This document shows, in pieces, positions 52,007 through 61,395 of a DNA stretch of 64,000 bases. A program made the translations under genes and the position numbers. The DNA comes from Corynebacterium aurimucosum (GTDB lineage Bacteria > Actinomycetota > Actinomycetes > Mycobacteriales > Mycobacteriaceae): the NCBI RefSeq assembly GCF_030408555.1, contig NZ_CP047048.1, forward strand, positions 1,364,001 through 1,428,000, read 5' to 3'. How positions within the stretch are numbered: the stretch's first letter is position 1; every line of letters begins with the position of its first letter. The notes below the pieces were generated by a model that searched no databases, had not been told where the DNA came from, and saw only the letters and a program-made list of their open reading frames with translations.

Positions 52007-53493
52007 TGCTCGCTGTGTGTGCCCGGCTTGTCCTCGCAGCTCTTTCGGGCGCGGTCACGTATCTGTCGGTGGAGCCGCGCGGCTGGTGGGCTGCGGGAAT
52101 CATTGGGGTGGCCATGTTGGTGGCTGCGTTATCTCCTTGGCGAAAGCCCCTGCATTTAGGGTGGGCGGCGCTCATCGCTGTGGTCCATAGCGCTGTCTTG
52201 TATCTATTCACCCTGCCGTGGATTGGTGAGCTCGTGGGCAACATGCCCTATATTGCGCTCGCTATCTTCCTGTCCTTGTACAGCATCCTCCTCGGCGTCG
52301 GCGGGGCAGCGTTGCTGCGCCTGAATTATGGCTTCGCACTTTTTCCCTTCTTTTATGTGGCGGTGGAAATGCTGCGCTCCTCCGTGCCCTTTGGGGGGTT
52401 TGCCTGGGTACGTCTGGCGTGGGGACAGATTGAAGGGCCGCTTGCCAACCTTGCCCCATGGGGTGGGCCTGCGCTCATTAGCTTTGCGGTCGTCTGCGTC
52501 GCCGCGGGTGTGGTGGGCCTTACGCGCGCACCACGGTTGGCCTGTGCCTTGCTGGCGGTGCCGCTTCTTGCAGGGCTCATCGCAGCGCAAGGCGTGAATC
52601 GACCGAACCACACCACAGGCACGGTCACGGTAGCCGCCGTCCAGGGAAACGTCCCGCGGCTGGGCCTTGACTTTGCAGCGCAACGCCGCGCAGTGTTGGA
52701 TAACCACGTCCGCGTCACTGAGCAGGCAGCCCAGGATGGCGCTGAGCCAGACATCGTCATTTGGCCTGAGAACTCCTCCGACATCAATCCTTTTGCCAAC
52801 GAGGACGCACGGGCGCTTATCGACGGCGCCGCCCACGACATCGACGCCCCCATCTTGGTCGGAACTCTCACCCGAGATGAGGTCGGCGCGCGCAATACTA
52901 TGCAGGTATTCAACCCGGATGGCTCGGTGGGGCAACACCACTACAAGAAGTACTTGCAGCCCTTTGGTGAGACGATGCCGATGCGCGATTTCTTTAGGAA
53001 GATCACTGATCTGGTAGACCTAGCGGGCGATATGAAGCCCGGTGACGGGTCAGGCGTGGTGACCATGGCCGGGACTGCAGTGGGCGTTGCTACGTGCTAT
53101 GAGGTCAGCTTTGACCAGGCGTTCCGAACGGCAATCGATAACGGCGCACAGATTCTCACGACGCCGACAAATAACGCCACGTTCAGTGATTCTGACATGA
53201 CCTACCAGCAGCTGGCCATGAGCCGCCTGCGCGCGATAGAAGCGGACCGAGCCGTGGTTGTGGCCGCCACATCTGGAGTCTCAGCCATCGTGCACCCCGA
53301 TGGTTCAGTGAGCCAAGACAGCGGTATCTTTGAACCGGCTTATCTCGAAGAGGAACTTCCGCTGCGAGAAGGGCGTACATTTGCGGTGCGTTATGGTTCG
53401 CTCCTGCAGTGGCTCATGACTATTATTGGAACGGTCTGCGCGCTGTTTGCGATCTATTCCACCCGCTTGTCCGGAAGACGCAGCGCGTCTTAA
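52006..53493 (+). CDS. lnt: Apolipoprotein N-acyltransferase
   Basis: The protein has 495 residues and starts at a GTG overlapping the fxsA stop. Six or so N-terminal spans (about 1-195) precede the nitrilase-like periplasmic domain with the triad Glu255 (WPEN), Lys315 (HHYKKYL) and Cys364 (ATCYEVSF), and a C-terminal span. Lnt adds the third acyl chain to lipoproteins. It lies next to ppm, a separate gene; in M. tuberculosis the two are fused in Rv2051c. Confidence 0.94.
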   Translation: MLAVCARLVLAALSGAVTYLSVEPRGWWAAGIIGVAMLVAALSPWRKPLHLGWAALIAVVHSAVLYLFTLPWIGELVGNMPYIALAIFLSLYSILLGVGGAALLRLNYGFALFPFFYVAVEMLRSSVPFGGFAWVRLAWGQIEGPLANLAPWGGPALISFAVVCVAAGVVGLTRAPRLACALLAVPLLAGLIAAQGVNRPNHTTGTVTVAAVQGNVPRLGLDFAAQRRAVLDNHVRVTEQAAQDGAEPDIVIWPENSSDINPFANEDARALIDGAAHDIDAPILVGTLTRDEVGARNTMQVFNPDGSVGQHHYKKYLQPFGETMPMRDFFRKITDLVDLAGDMKPGDGSGVVTMAGTAVGVATCYEVSFDQAFRTAIDNGAQILTTPTNNATFSDSDMTYQQLAMSRLRAIEADRAVVVAATSGVSAIVHPDGSVSQDSGIFEPAYLEEELPLREGRTFAVRYGSLLQWLMTIIGTVCALFAIYSTRLSGRRSAS

Positions 53494-53521
53494 AGCAGAA
53501 ACCTAAAGGAGCAAGGAACTA

Positions 53522-54397
53522 GTGAGCTCGACCCACGAATCTACTCTGGTCATCATCCCCACCTACAACGAGATTGAGAACCTGCCGCTGATCACCGGCC
53601 GCGTGCGCAAGGCCACTCCCGAGGTTCACATCCTGATCGTGGACGATAATTCCCCGGATGGCACCGGAGAAGCCGCAGACAAGCTGGCCGCTGAGGATTC
53701 TCACCTGCACGTTCTACACCGTGAAGGCAAGGGCGGCCTTCTTGGCGCTTATATCGCCGGCTTCGAGTGGGGACTGGAGAAGGATTACCAGGTTCTGTGC
53801 GAAATGGACGCCGACGGCTCCCACGCGCCGGAGCAGCTCCACCTCTTGCTTGAGGAAATCGAGAAGGGCGCAGATCTGGTCATTGGCTCTCGCTACGTAC
53901 CGGGCGGAGAGACAGTGAACTGGCCTGCCAACCGCGAGCTGCTTTCCCGCTTGGGCAACAAGTACATTTCGGTTGCCCTGGGTGCCGGAATCAATGACAT
54001 GACTGCTGGCTACCGTGCTTTCCGGCGCGAGCTGCTTGAACACCTCGACTTTGAAGAGCTCTCCAACGCCGGATACATCTTCCAGGTGGACGTTGCCTTC
54101 CGCGCCATCAAGGATGGCTTCGATGTCCGCGAGGTTCCGATCACCTTTACCGAGCGCGAGCTTGGCGAATCCAAGCTGGACGGCTCCTTTGTCAAGGATT
54201 CCCTGCTCGAAGTAACCAAGTGGGGCGTGGCTCACCGCTCCGAGCAGATCAGCGATTTCACCTCGGAGGTTTCGAAGATCGGCTCCCGCACGGTCAAGGA
54301 CCTGGAGCTTGGCCCGAAGGTCAACACGGCAAAGAATGCCGTGGCCGACTTTGTTTCCGAAGTCTCCAACCTGGTGAAAGGCACCCTCAAGCGTTAA
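53522..54397 (+). CDS. ppm1: Polyprenol-phosphate mannosyltransferase
   Basis: The protein has 291 residues and begins at a GTG with AAAGGAGCAAGG upstream. A GT2 glycosyltransferase domain has IIPTYNEIENL, VDDNSPDGTG and the DXD-type EMDADGSH. Ppm1 makes polyprenyl-phosphomannose for lipomannan, lipoarabinomannan and protein O-mannosylation. No membrane spans; the last 55 residues form an amphipathic helical tail. With Lnt it acts at the membrane. Confidence 0.94.
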   Translation: MSSTHESTLVIIPTYNEIENLPLITGRVRKATPEVHILIVDDNSPDGTGEAADKLAAEDSHLHVLHREGKGGLLGAYIAGFEWGLEKDYQVLCEMDADGSHAPEQLHLLLEEIEKGADLVIGSRYVPGGETVNWPANRELLSRLGNKYISVALGAGINDMTAGYRAFRRELLEHLDFEELSNAGYIFQVDVAFRAIKDGFDVREVPITFTERELGESKLDGSFVKDSLLEVTKWGVAHRSEQISDFTSEVSKIGSRTVKDLELGPKVNTAKNAVADFVSEVSNLVKGTLKR

Positions 54398-54443
54398 TTT
54401 GATGCTCATGGCGCCTCATACACGCGCGTAAGGAATAAGAACC

Positions 54444-54476
54444 AGCCCGGAAGCCCGTTATGGTTTCCGGGCTTTT
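54444..54476 (+). terminator. Terminator after ppm1
   Basis: AGCCCGGAA (54444-54452) pairs with TTCCGGGCT (54465-54473) around a 12-nt loop, followed by TTTT. Confidence 0.85.
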
Positions 54477-54488
54477 GCCGTAGTTACC

Positions 54489-54518
54489 AGTGCTAGTGCT
54501 AATGTCATAAGTAGCACT
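54489..54518. promoter_or_regulatory. Inverted repeat upstream of msiK
   Basis: AGTGCTA (54489-54495) and TAGCACT (54512-54518) form 7-bp arms with a 16-bp spacer, and GTGCTA occurs again between them. It could be an operator or part of a small leader RNA such as the actinobacterial msiK motif, which I cannot confirm. The start codon lies 84 bp downstream, behind GGAGGAG. Confidence 0.4.
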
Positions 54519-54602
54519 GTAGCTGGTGCGCAGTGATTTACTTCACTATTTCTCACACTACGGATCGTTCGGCACGTACCTGTCGATGGAGGAGATTTTG
54601 CT

Positions 54603-55733
54603 ATGGCAACCGTAACGTTCAAAGATGCATCCCTGACCTACCCGGGAGCAAAGGAACCCACCGTCAAGAAATTCAACCTGGAAATCGCTGATGGCGAGTT
54701 CCTCGCCCTCGTCGGTCCTTCCGGCTGTGGTAAATCCACCACACTGCGCATGCTGGCCGGTTTGGAAAACGTTACTGACGGTGCCATTTACATCGGAGAC
54801 AAGGACGTCACCCACGTTGCACCGCGTGACCGTGACATCGCCATGGTTTTCCAGAACTATGCTCTCTACCCACACATGACCGTGCGCGAGAACATGGGCT
54901 TCGCACTGAAGATCGCCGGCAAGTCCCAAGACGAGATCAATAAGCGCGTCGACGAAGCAGCCGCTACCTTGGGCCTGACCGAATTCTTGGAGCGCAAGCC
55001 GAAGGCCCTGTCCGGTGGTCAGCGCCAGCGTGTGGCCATGGGCCGCGCCATTGTTCGTAACCCGCAGGTCTTCCTCATGGATGAGCCGCTGTCTAACCTC
55101 GATGCCAAGCTGCGTGTTCAGACGCGTACGCAGATTGCAGCCCTGCAGCGCAAGCTTGGAGTTACCACCGTCTACGTCACCCACGACCAGACGGAGGCCT
55201 TGACCATGGGTGACCGTATCGCGGTGCTGAAGGATGGCTACCTGCAGCAGGTTGGCGCGCCCCGCGAGCTTTATGACCGCCCCGCCAACGTCTTCGTCGC
55301 GGGCTTCATCGGCTCCCCAGCCATGAACTTGGGCACCTTCTCAGTCAAGGATGGTGACGCCACCTCTGGCCACGCTCGCATCGAGCTTTCCCCGGAAACC
55401 CTTGCCGCGATGACGCCCGAGGATAATGGCCGCATCACCATCGGTTTCCGCCCGGAGGCACTGGAGATCATTCCGGAGGGCGAGTCCACAGATCTTTCCA
55501 TCCCGATCAAGCTCGACTTCGTGGAGGAACTTGGTTCTGATTCCTTCCTCTACGGCAAGTTGGTGGGCGAGGGCGACCTTGGATCCTCAAGCGAGGACGT
55601 CCCCGAGTCCGGCCAAATCGTCGTCCGCGCTGCGCCGAACACCGCGCCGGCTCCGGGCAGCATTTTCCACGCGCGCATCGTGGAGGGTGGCCAGCACAAC
55701 TTCTCGGCGTCGACCGGCAAGCGCCTTCCTTAA
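54603..55733 (+). CDS. msiK: ABC transporter ATPase for sugars (MsiK/MusK)
   Basis: The protein has 376 residues. Walker A is GPSGCGKST, the signature is LSGGQRQR, Walker B is VFLMDEPLSNLD, and the C-terminal TOBE/MalK regulatory domain fills about 240-376. MsiK-type ATPases power several carbohydrate importers. Here it is the likely energy source for musEFG, which has no ATPase of its own in the cluster. RBS GGAGGAG. Confidence 0.93.
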   Translation: MATVTFKDASLTYPGAKEPTVKKFNLEIADGEFLALVGPSGCGKSTTLRMLAGLENVTDGAIYIGDKDVTHVAPRDRDIAMVFQNYALYPHMTVRENMGFALKIAGKSQDEINKRVDEAAATLGLTEFLERKPKALSGGQRQRVAMGRAIVRNPQVFLMDEPLSNLDAKLRVQTRTQIAALQRKLGVTTVYVTHDQTEALTMGDRIAVLKDGYLQQVGAPRELYDRPANVFVAGFIGSPAMNLGTFSVKDGDATSGHARIELSPETLAAMTPEDNGRITIGFRPEALEIIPEGESTDLSIPIKLDFVEELGSDSFLYGKLVGEGDLGSSSEDVPESGQIVVRAAPNTAPAPGSIFHARIVEGGQHNFSASTGKRLP

Positions 55734-55815
55734 GCCCCCGTGCCGGCTGCCCCGCGGCACGTAATGAATAGGACAGTTTCAGCCATAGTCAGCAGAAAAG
55801 GTGGAGTGATTCACC

Positions 55816-57060
55816 ATGAAAGAGTCCATGAGCATCACCTCGTCGACGTACGCGTCGGCACTGCTGACGCTGCCCTGGGACACACCATTAGAGCAGTGGC
55901 CCGATGCTCTCATCGCCGCATTGCCCAGGGGTATTTCCCGGCATATCGTGCGGTTCGTGGGGATCAACCGTGGCATCGTCGCGGTCAAAGAAATTGGTGC
56001 GCGTACCGCCCACCACGAGTACAAGATGCTGCGTGAACTGCAGCGCCTTGGCGCCCCTAGTGTGCGCCCCGTAGCCGTGATCACCGGCCGCCATCCGGCA
56101 GAGGAAGACTACGGGGAACTCACCGCAGCTTTGGTGACCGAGCACTTGGAGTTCTCCCTGCCCTATCGCGAGATCTTCTCTCGGCACCTCACGGTCGTGG
56201 AAGCGGAGAAGCTCATCCGCGCCCTGTCCGTGCTGTTGGTGCGGATGCATCTGCTCAACTTCTACTGGGGCGATGTGTCACTGTCCAACACTCTCTTTCG
56301 GCGCGATGCTGAGACCTATTCCGCCTATCTTGTCGATGCCGAGACGGGCGAGTTCCAACCCAATCTCTCTGAATCACGCAGGCTTTACGACGTCGACATT
56401 GCCCGCGTCAACATCATCGGCGAGCTCATGGACCTACAGGCGGGTGAATGCTTGGATGGGTCTATCGATGTCATTGCACTAGGCAGCCTTGTCGAGAGTT
56501 CCTATCTTGAGCTGTGGACAGAACTCACCGCTGAGGAGGCCGTGGATGCCAGTGAGTACTGGCGCGTCTCCGAGAGAATCGACCGCCTCAACCAACTGGG
56601 CTTTGATGTAGGGGAGCTCAAGGTAACCAAGGACGATTCTCGGCAGGTAGTACGAATCCGGCCCGTAGTGGTGGATCCGGGTCACTATCGTGCAGAGCTG
56701 TTGAGCTTAACTGGACTCAGCGTCGAAGAGCATCAAGCCCAACGCCTTCTGGGCTCCATCCAGGCCTACCAGGCCGTGGAATGTGGGCCTCACGTCGGCC
56801 TTACCCAGGCCGCGCACTTGTGGATGACGCATGAGTATGAGCCGACTATCGCTGCCGTGCCCGAAGAGATGCTAGACAAGCTTGAGCCGGCACAAATCTT
56901 CCACGAGACAGTCGATCACCGTTGGTTCCTCGCCCAGGAAAGGGGAGAGGCCGTCACGCTCGCGGAGGCCACGGCATCCTATCTGGCGTCTGTACTACCA
57001 GCCCGCCGTGCTGAGGCCCGGCTCCTCAACACGCCCCCGGCAGACGAAGACTTGTCATAA
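55816..57060 (+). CDS. DUF4032 protein with kinase-like domain
   Basis: The protein has 414 residues. Parts of an LPS-kinase-like fold are visible: a lysine in IVAVKEIGAR, a helix with YKMLRELQRLG, then YWGDVSLSNTLF in place of the HGD-loop with Asn, and VDAETGEF in the place of DFG. The C-terminal 230 residues are the DUF4032 part. It sits between msiK and the sugar importer, so it may phosphorylate a small molecule or protein linked to sugar uptake. No data for that in the sequence. GGTGGAG precedes the ATG. Confidence 0.82.
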   Translation: MKESMSITSSTYASALLTLPWDTPLEQWPDALIAALPRGISRHIVRFVGINRGIVAVKEIGARTAHHEYKMLRELQRLGAPSVRPVAVITGRHPAEEDYGELTAALVTEHLEFSLPYREIFSRHLTVVEAEKLIRALSVLLVRMHLLNFYWGDVSLSNTLFRRDAETYSAYLVDAETGEFQPNLSESRRLYDVDIARVNIIGELMDLQAGECLDGSIDVIALGSLVESSYLELWTELTAEEAVDASEYWRVSERIDRLNQLGFDVGELKVTKDDSRQVVRIRPVVVDPGHYRAELLSLTGLSVEEHQAQRLLGSIQAYQAVECGPHVGLTQAAHLWMTHEYEPTIAAVPEEMLDKLEPAQIFHETVDHRWFLAQERGEAVTLAEATASYLASVLPARRAEARLLNTPPADEDLS

Positions 57061-57144
57061 CCTCTCGCGTGTCCCAACAACGCCCGCAATCTCAAATCCA
57101 ACCAGATTTTTTCAACTGCTTTTTATATGTTTTTGTAAGTTTTA

Positions 57145-57425
57145 AGCCCGATTGCCCCATAAATGGGGAGGGTTTCCATGCCCGAATATGGATATGGTCA
57201 CAATCGGGTGTTTTATGTCCGAATTCTTTTGAATATGTGGAATACCTCACTAAGATGGAGGGCAGGCTAACCAGTTCATAGTCGGACTGCGATCCGCTAT
57301 GAAGCACTTGGTGGCGCTGGGAAGAAGCCTTCGTTACGGGAGGTCTCCCAGACACAACCGAATACGAGCCGGGTATCTATCCCTGGCCCACCATCCCGCT
57401 TTTCATCAAGAAAGATGAGGACCTC
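57145..57425 (+). promoter_or_regulatory. Structured leader before musE, possible riboswitch
   Basis: The 365-bp gap holds no gene but a chain of strong foldings. CCCGATTG (57147-57154) pairs perfectly with CAATCGGG (57201-57208), closing a junction that holds CCCC-ATAAAT-GGGG (57155-57168) and TCCAT/ATGGA (57175-57192). A second hairpin has TTCATAG/CTATGAA with CGGA/TCCG inside (57275-57303). A third has CTGGGA/TCCCAG (57319-57353). A TAAGTT box lies just before the first stem. I do not recognise a known class. Confidence 0.55.
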
Positions 57426-58757
57426 ATGAAGCGTCTTACTCGCATCGCATCCATCAGCATGGCATCCATGCTCGCCGCCGCAAGTCTCGTCGCGTGCTCA
57501 GGCTCCACCGACGAGGAAGGCGATGTTTACTTCCTGAACTTCAAGCCTGAACAGGACGCGGCATACCAGGAAATCGCAAAGGCCTACACTGAAGAAACCG
57601 GTGTCAAGGTCAAGGTCGTTACCGCCGCCTCCGGCTCTTATGAGCAGACCCTCAAGGCGGAAATCGGTAAGGATGAAGCCCCGACTCTCTTCCAGGTCAA
57701 CGGACCTGCTGGCTTCATCACCTGGCAAGACTACATGGCGGATATGTCGGACACTGAGGTAGCTAAGCAGCTCACCGACGACATCCCACCGCTAACCACC
57801 GAGGACGGAGAGGTACGCGGCGTCCCGTTCGCCGTCGAAGGCTTCGGCATCATCTACAACGACGAGATCTTCGACAAGTACATCGCCACCTCCGGCGCGA
57901 AGATCAAGTCCACGGATGAAATCAAGAGCTACCAAAAGCTCAAGGAAGTCGCCGAGGATATGCAGGCAAAGAAGGACGAGCTCGGTATCGAGGGCGCCTT
58001 CGCCTCCACCTCACTGACCTCCGGTGAAGACTGGCGTTGGCAGACCCACTTGGCTAACGCTCCGATCTGGCAGGAGTACCAGGACAAGAACGTCGAGGAC
58101 ACCAACGATATCGAGTTCTCCTACAACAAGGAGTACAAGAATCTCTTCGACCTCTACCTTGATAACTCCACCGTAGAAAAGTCTCTTGCACCTTCTAAGA
58201 CGGTGTCTGATTCCATGGCTGAGTTTGCGCAGGGTAAGGCCGCCATGGTTCAGAACGGTAACTGGGCATGGTCCCAGATTTCCGAGACCTCTGGCAACGT
58301 GGTCAAGGAAGACAAGATCAAGTTCTTGCCCATGTACATGGGTCTGCCAGACGAAGAAAAGTACGGCATCAACGTCGGCACCGAGAACTACTTGGGCGTG
58401 AACTCTGAGGCCTCTGAGGTCGACCAGCAAGCCACTAAGGACTTCGTGGATTGGTTGTTTACCTCTGATGCTGGCAAGGAGCACGTGGTGAAGGACCTGG
58501 GCTTCATCGCACCGTTCGAAAGCTACACCGCTGAAGACACCCCGAATGATCCCCTTGCTGAGCAGGTCGCGGAAGCTATCGCTAACGAGGATCTGACCAC
58601 CTACCCGTGGAATTTCCAGTACTTCCCGTCGCAGCAATTCAAGGATGACTTCGGCCAGGCCTTGTCGCAATACGCCTCCGGAACGCTGAAGTGGGAGGAC
58701 GTCGTCAAGCAGTTCAAGGACAACTGGGCTGCTGAGAAGGAATCCAACTGGGGCTAA
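57426..58757 (+). CDS. musE: Sugar-binding lipoprotein (MusE-like)
   Basis: The protein has 443 residues. A lipoprotein signal ends in LVAC (Cys24). The rest is a family 1 solute-binding protein with FEGFGIIYND and the NGNWAWSQI ligand-pocket type strand. It captures maltose, maltodextrin or a related sugar outside the cell for MusFG. It is first in the operon behind a structured leader, and the next gene is 188 bp away behind a hairpin. Confidence 0.88.
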   Translation: MKRLTRIASISMASMLAAASLVACSGSTDEEGDVYFLNFKPEQDAAYQEIAKAYTEETGVKVKVVTAASGSYEQTLKAEIGKDEAPTLFQVNGPAGFITWQDYMADMSDTEVAKQLTDDIPPLTTEDGEVRGVPFAVEGFGIIYNDEIFDKYIATSGAKIKSTDEIKSYQKLKEVAEDMQAKKDELGIEGAFASTSLTSGEDWRWQTHLANAPIWQEYQDKNVEDTNDIEFSYNKEYKNLFDLYLDNSTVEKSLAPSKTVSDSMAEFAQGKAAMVQNGNWAWSQISETSGNVVKEDKIKFLPMYMGLPDEEKYGINVGTENYLGVNSEASEVDQQATKDFVDWLFTSDAGKEHVVKDLGFIAPFESYTAEDTPNDPLAEQVAEAIANEDLTTYPWNFQYFPSQQFKDDFGQALSQYASGTLKWEDVVKQFKDNWAAEKESNWG

Positions 58758-58770
58758 ATCTTTAAAGTCC

Positions 58771-58831
58771 CAATCCCCTCGCCAAACGTCTTCCGGCAAT
58801 GGAGGGCGGGGAGGGGAGTAGGTGGGGATTG
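58771..58831 (+). promoter_or_regulatory. Hairpin between musE and musF
   Basis: CAATCCCC (58771-58778) pairs with GGGGATTG (58824-58831), and an inner CCTCGCC/GGCGGGG pairing extends it. No T-run follows. Such hairpins after binding-protein genes protect the upstream mRNA, so more binding protein than permease is made. Confidence 0.5.
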
Positions 58832-58945
58832 TGGCCCACGCCGGTAGCACGTGCGCGACTGGTTCTCCGCATCCTCAGCCTCCTCTCCTCGCCGCCTTCC
58901 CGCTAGGACACGTGTGGCACCACCAGAAATTAAGGTTTCACCACC

Positions 58946-59791
58946 ATGCAAGCAACGCTGAAGAAGTACTTCCCAGTCTTTGTCTTGCCCACCCTTCTGG
59001 CATTCATGATTGCCTTCTTGGTGCCGTTCATCGTGGGTTTCTTCCTTTCCTTTACGAAGTTCACCACCATCACCAACGCCAAGTGGGTTGGCATCGACAA
59101 CTACGCCAAAGCTTTCTCCCAACGCGAAGGTTTCGTTTCAGCCTTCGGTTTCACTGTCCTCGTGGTCATTGTCTCCGTGATCACCGTCAATGTCTTCGCC
59201 TTCCTCCTGGCGTGGATGCTGACCCGCAAACTTCGCGGTACCAATTTTTTCCGCACAGTCTTCTTCATGCCGAACCTCATCGGCGGCATCGTGCTGGGTT
59301 ATACCTGGCAGACCATGATCAACGCCGTGCTCTCGCACTATTCCACAACGATTAGTGCGGACTGGAAGTTTGGCTACGCCGGCCTCATCATGCTGCTTAA
59401 CTGGCAGCTGATCGGCTATATGATGATCATTTATATCGCCGGCCTCCAGAACGTCCCGCCCGAGCTCATCGAGGCTGCCGAGCTCGACGGTGTCAATAAG
59501 TGGGAGATGCTGCGCCACGTCACTATTCCGATGGTCATGCCGTCGATTACCATCTGCCTCTTCCTGACTTTGTCGAACTCCTTCAAGCTCTTCGACCAGA
59601 ACTTGGCGCTGACCAATGGCGCTCCTGGCGGGCAAACTGAGATGGTGGCGCTCAACATCGTCAACACGCTCTTTAACCGTATGAATGTCGAGGGGGTCGG
59701 CCAGGCCAAGGCTGTCATCTTCGTCGTCGTTGTGGTCGTCATCGCTTACTTCCAGCTGCGCGCGACCCGCTCCAAGGAAATCGAGGCTTAA
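58946..59791 (+). CDS. musF: Sugar ABC permease (MusF-like)
   Basis: The protein has 281 residues and six spans. The EAA loop that docks the ATPase reads EAAELDGVNKWEMLRHVTIPMV (about 176-197). It belongs to the MalF/UgpA permease group. It works with MusG 3 bp downstream, MusE and the MsiK ATPase. Confidence 0.9.
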   Translation: MQATLKKYFPVFVLPTLLAFMIAFLVPFIVGFFLSFTKFTTITNAKWVGIDNYAKAFSQREGFVSAFGFTVLVVIVSVITVNVFAFLLAWMLTRKLRGTNFFRTVFFMPNLIGGIVLGYTWQTMINAVLSHYSTTISADWKFGYAGLIMLLNWQLIGYMMIIYIAGLQNVPPELIEAAELDGVNKWEMLRHVTIPMVMPSITICLFLTLSNSFKLFDQNLALTNGAPGGQTEMVALNIVNTLFNRMNVEGVGQAKAVIFVVVVVVIAYFQLRATRSKEIEA

Positions 59792-59794
59792 GTT

Positions 59795-60709
59795 ATGACT
59801 ACCAGCACTTCAGCGCAGGCCGTTCCGGCCTCGAAGAAGAAGGACCACCAGCTTCCCTCGGATAATAAGACTCGGATGTCTGGTGGCGCCAAGTTCGTGG
59901 TCTACGCCATTCTGGTGTTCTTCACCATCGTCTTCCTTGGGCCGATCCTCTTCATCTTCATCAACTCCTTTAAGTCCAAGTTCGCTATCTCCTCCGATCC
60001 TTTCTCGCTTCCCATCGGTGAAACGTGGGTCGGCTTCGAGAACTTCATGGTGGGCTTGACCAAGCAGGGATTCTTGGAAGCGACCTTGTGGTCCTTCATC
60101 ATCACGATCCTGTCCGTCATCGTCATCGTGTTCTTCTCCGCGATGACCGCCTACTACATCACGCGCGTCAAGACGTGGTGGACAAACCTTCTGTACTACC
60201 TCTTCGTGGTCTCCATGATCATCCCCTTCCAGATGGTCATGTTCCCGACGGTCAAGATTGCAGACATGCTTCACCTCAACAACCCGATCGGTATCGTGGT
60301 GCTTTACCTCGGTTTCGGTTCCGGTCTGTCGGTGTTCATGTTTGCAGGCTTCGTCAAGTCCATCCCTCTGGATGTCGAGGAAGCCGCGATGATCGACGGT
60401 TGTGGACCGATCCAAAACTACTTCCGTGTGGTGTGGCCCATGCTCAAGCCGACTGCCATTACCGTGGCCATTCTCAACGCCATGTGGGTGTGGAACGACT
60501 ACTTGCTGCCGTACTTGGTCATCGGTCTGTCCACGCGATACAAGACCATCCCGGTGGTCATCCAGTCCTTCGTTGGCTCCAACGGTAACCGCGATATGGG
60601 TGCCATGATGGCCATGCTGGTACTGGCCATCATCCCCATCGTCATCTTCTACTTCTCCACGCAGAAGCACATCATCGAAGGTGTGGCTGCCGGTGCCGTG
60701 AAGGGTTAA
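59795..60709 (+). CDS. musG: Sugar ABC permease (MusG-like)
   Basis: The protein has 304 residues, with a hydrophilic N-terminus of 28 residues and six spans. The EAA loop is EEAAMIDGCGPIQNYFRVVWP. It belongs to the MalG/UgpE group. It starts 3 bp after musF. Confidence 0.9.
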   Translation: MTTSTSAQAVPASKKKDHQLPSDNKTRMSGGAKFVVYAILVFFTIVFLGPILFIFINSFKSKFAISSDPFSLPIGETWVGFENFMVGLTKQGFLEATLWSFIITILSVIVIVFFSAMTAYYITRVKTWWTNLLYYLFVVSMIIPFQMVMFPTVKIADMLHLNNPIGIVVLYLGFGSGLSVFMFAGFVKSIPLDVEEAAMIDGCGPIQNYFRVVWPMLKPTAITVAILNAMWVWNDYLLPYLVIGLSTRYKTIPVVIQSFVGSNGNRDMGAMMAMLVLAIIPIVIFYFSTQKHIIEGVAAGAVKG

Positions 60710-60733
60710 ACCGGTGCGATAGGTTAGAAAACC

Positions 60734-61375
60734 ATGAATCGCATGCTCGGCCCCGAATCGAAGTTCTATGCTGCTCTGAGCCTCTTCGCTGACCTAGTCA
60801 TCGTGAATGTTCTCTTGGTGATCACGTGCTTTCCCGTGTTCACCGGGGGAATGTCCTTGCGCACCGCCCATGCGGTGACCAGGCAGATGGTCCGGGAGGA
60901 AGGTTCTCGCCGCGGCTCAGCCTTCGTTCGGGGCCTTCTGACGCGTCCCGGGGTCAACACCGCATGGTGGTTGATTTGCCTCGCCGTCGCCGCCTTAGTC
61001 GCGTATGAATTCGCCATTATTGCCAAGGCCGATCTGGGTTCAATGGGCCTGATACTGCGTGCAGCCTTGATCTCGGGGCTTATCGTATTGGGCTGTGTCA
61101 GCGTATGGTTCTTCCATCTCGATGCACCGGGGCTCGGATTCCGTCAAAGAAGCACACAGGCCATAATGAAGGCGGTAGGGCACCTACCGCGTACTCTATT
61201 GGCAGTATTGCCTGGCATAGTGCTTGTTCTGTATCCCGTCTTTTTCCCAGCGCAGTGGGGAGGCTACCTGTTCTTCCTCGCGGTGCTGGGCCCAGCTCTC
61301 GCGGTCTATCTCGCCGAGCTAGTGCTGCAATGGCCCGAACTCAATTCGCAATCACCCGATAGCTCTTCTTCCTAA
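60734..61375 (+). CDS. musI: DUF624/YesL-like membrane protein (MusI-like)
   Basis: The protein has 213 residues and about five spans with the DUF624 start ADLVIVNVLLVITCFPVFTGG. In C. glutamicum the MusI protein, a membrane protein of unknown biochemistry encoded next to musEFG, is needed for maltose uptake. The gene order here is the same, 24 bp after musG. How it assists the transporter is unknown. Confidence 0.83.
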   Translation: MNRMLGPESKFYAALSLFADLVIVNVLLVITCFPVFTGGMSLRTAHAVTRQMVREEGSRRGSAFVRGLLTRPGVNTAWWLICLAVAALVAYEFAIIAKADLGSMGLILRAALISGLIVLGCVSVWFFHLDAPGLGFRQRSTQAIMKAVGHLPRTLLAVLPGIVLVLYPVFFPAQWGGYLFFLAVLGPALAVYLAELVLQWPELNSQSPDSSSS

Positions 61376-61395
61376 CGCGGTGCGCGCCAGCTGGC

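Noticed and set aside
59810..60670. 286-codon open frame on the minus strand
   Set aside because: Antisense to musG; extreme Asp/His/Glu content mirrors membrane-span codons.
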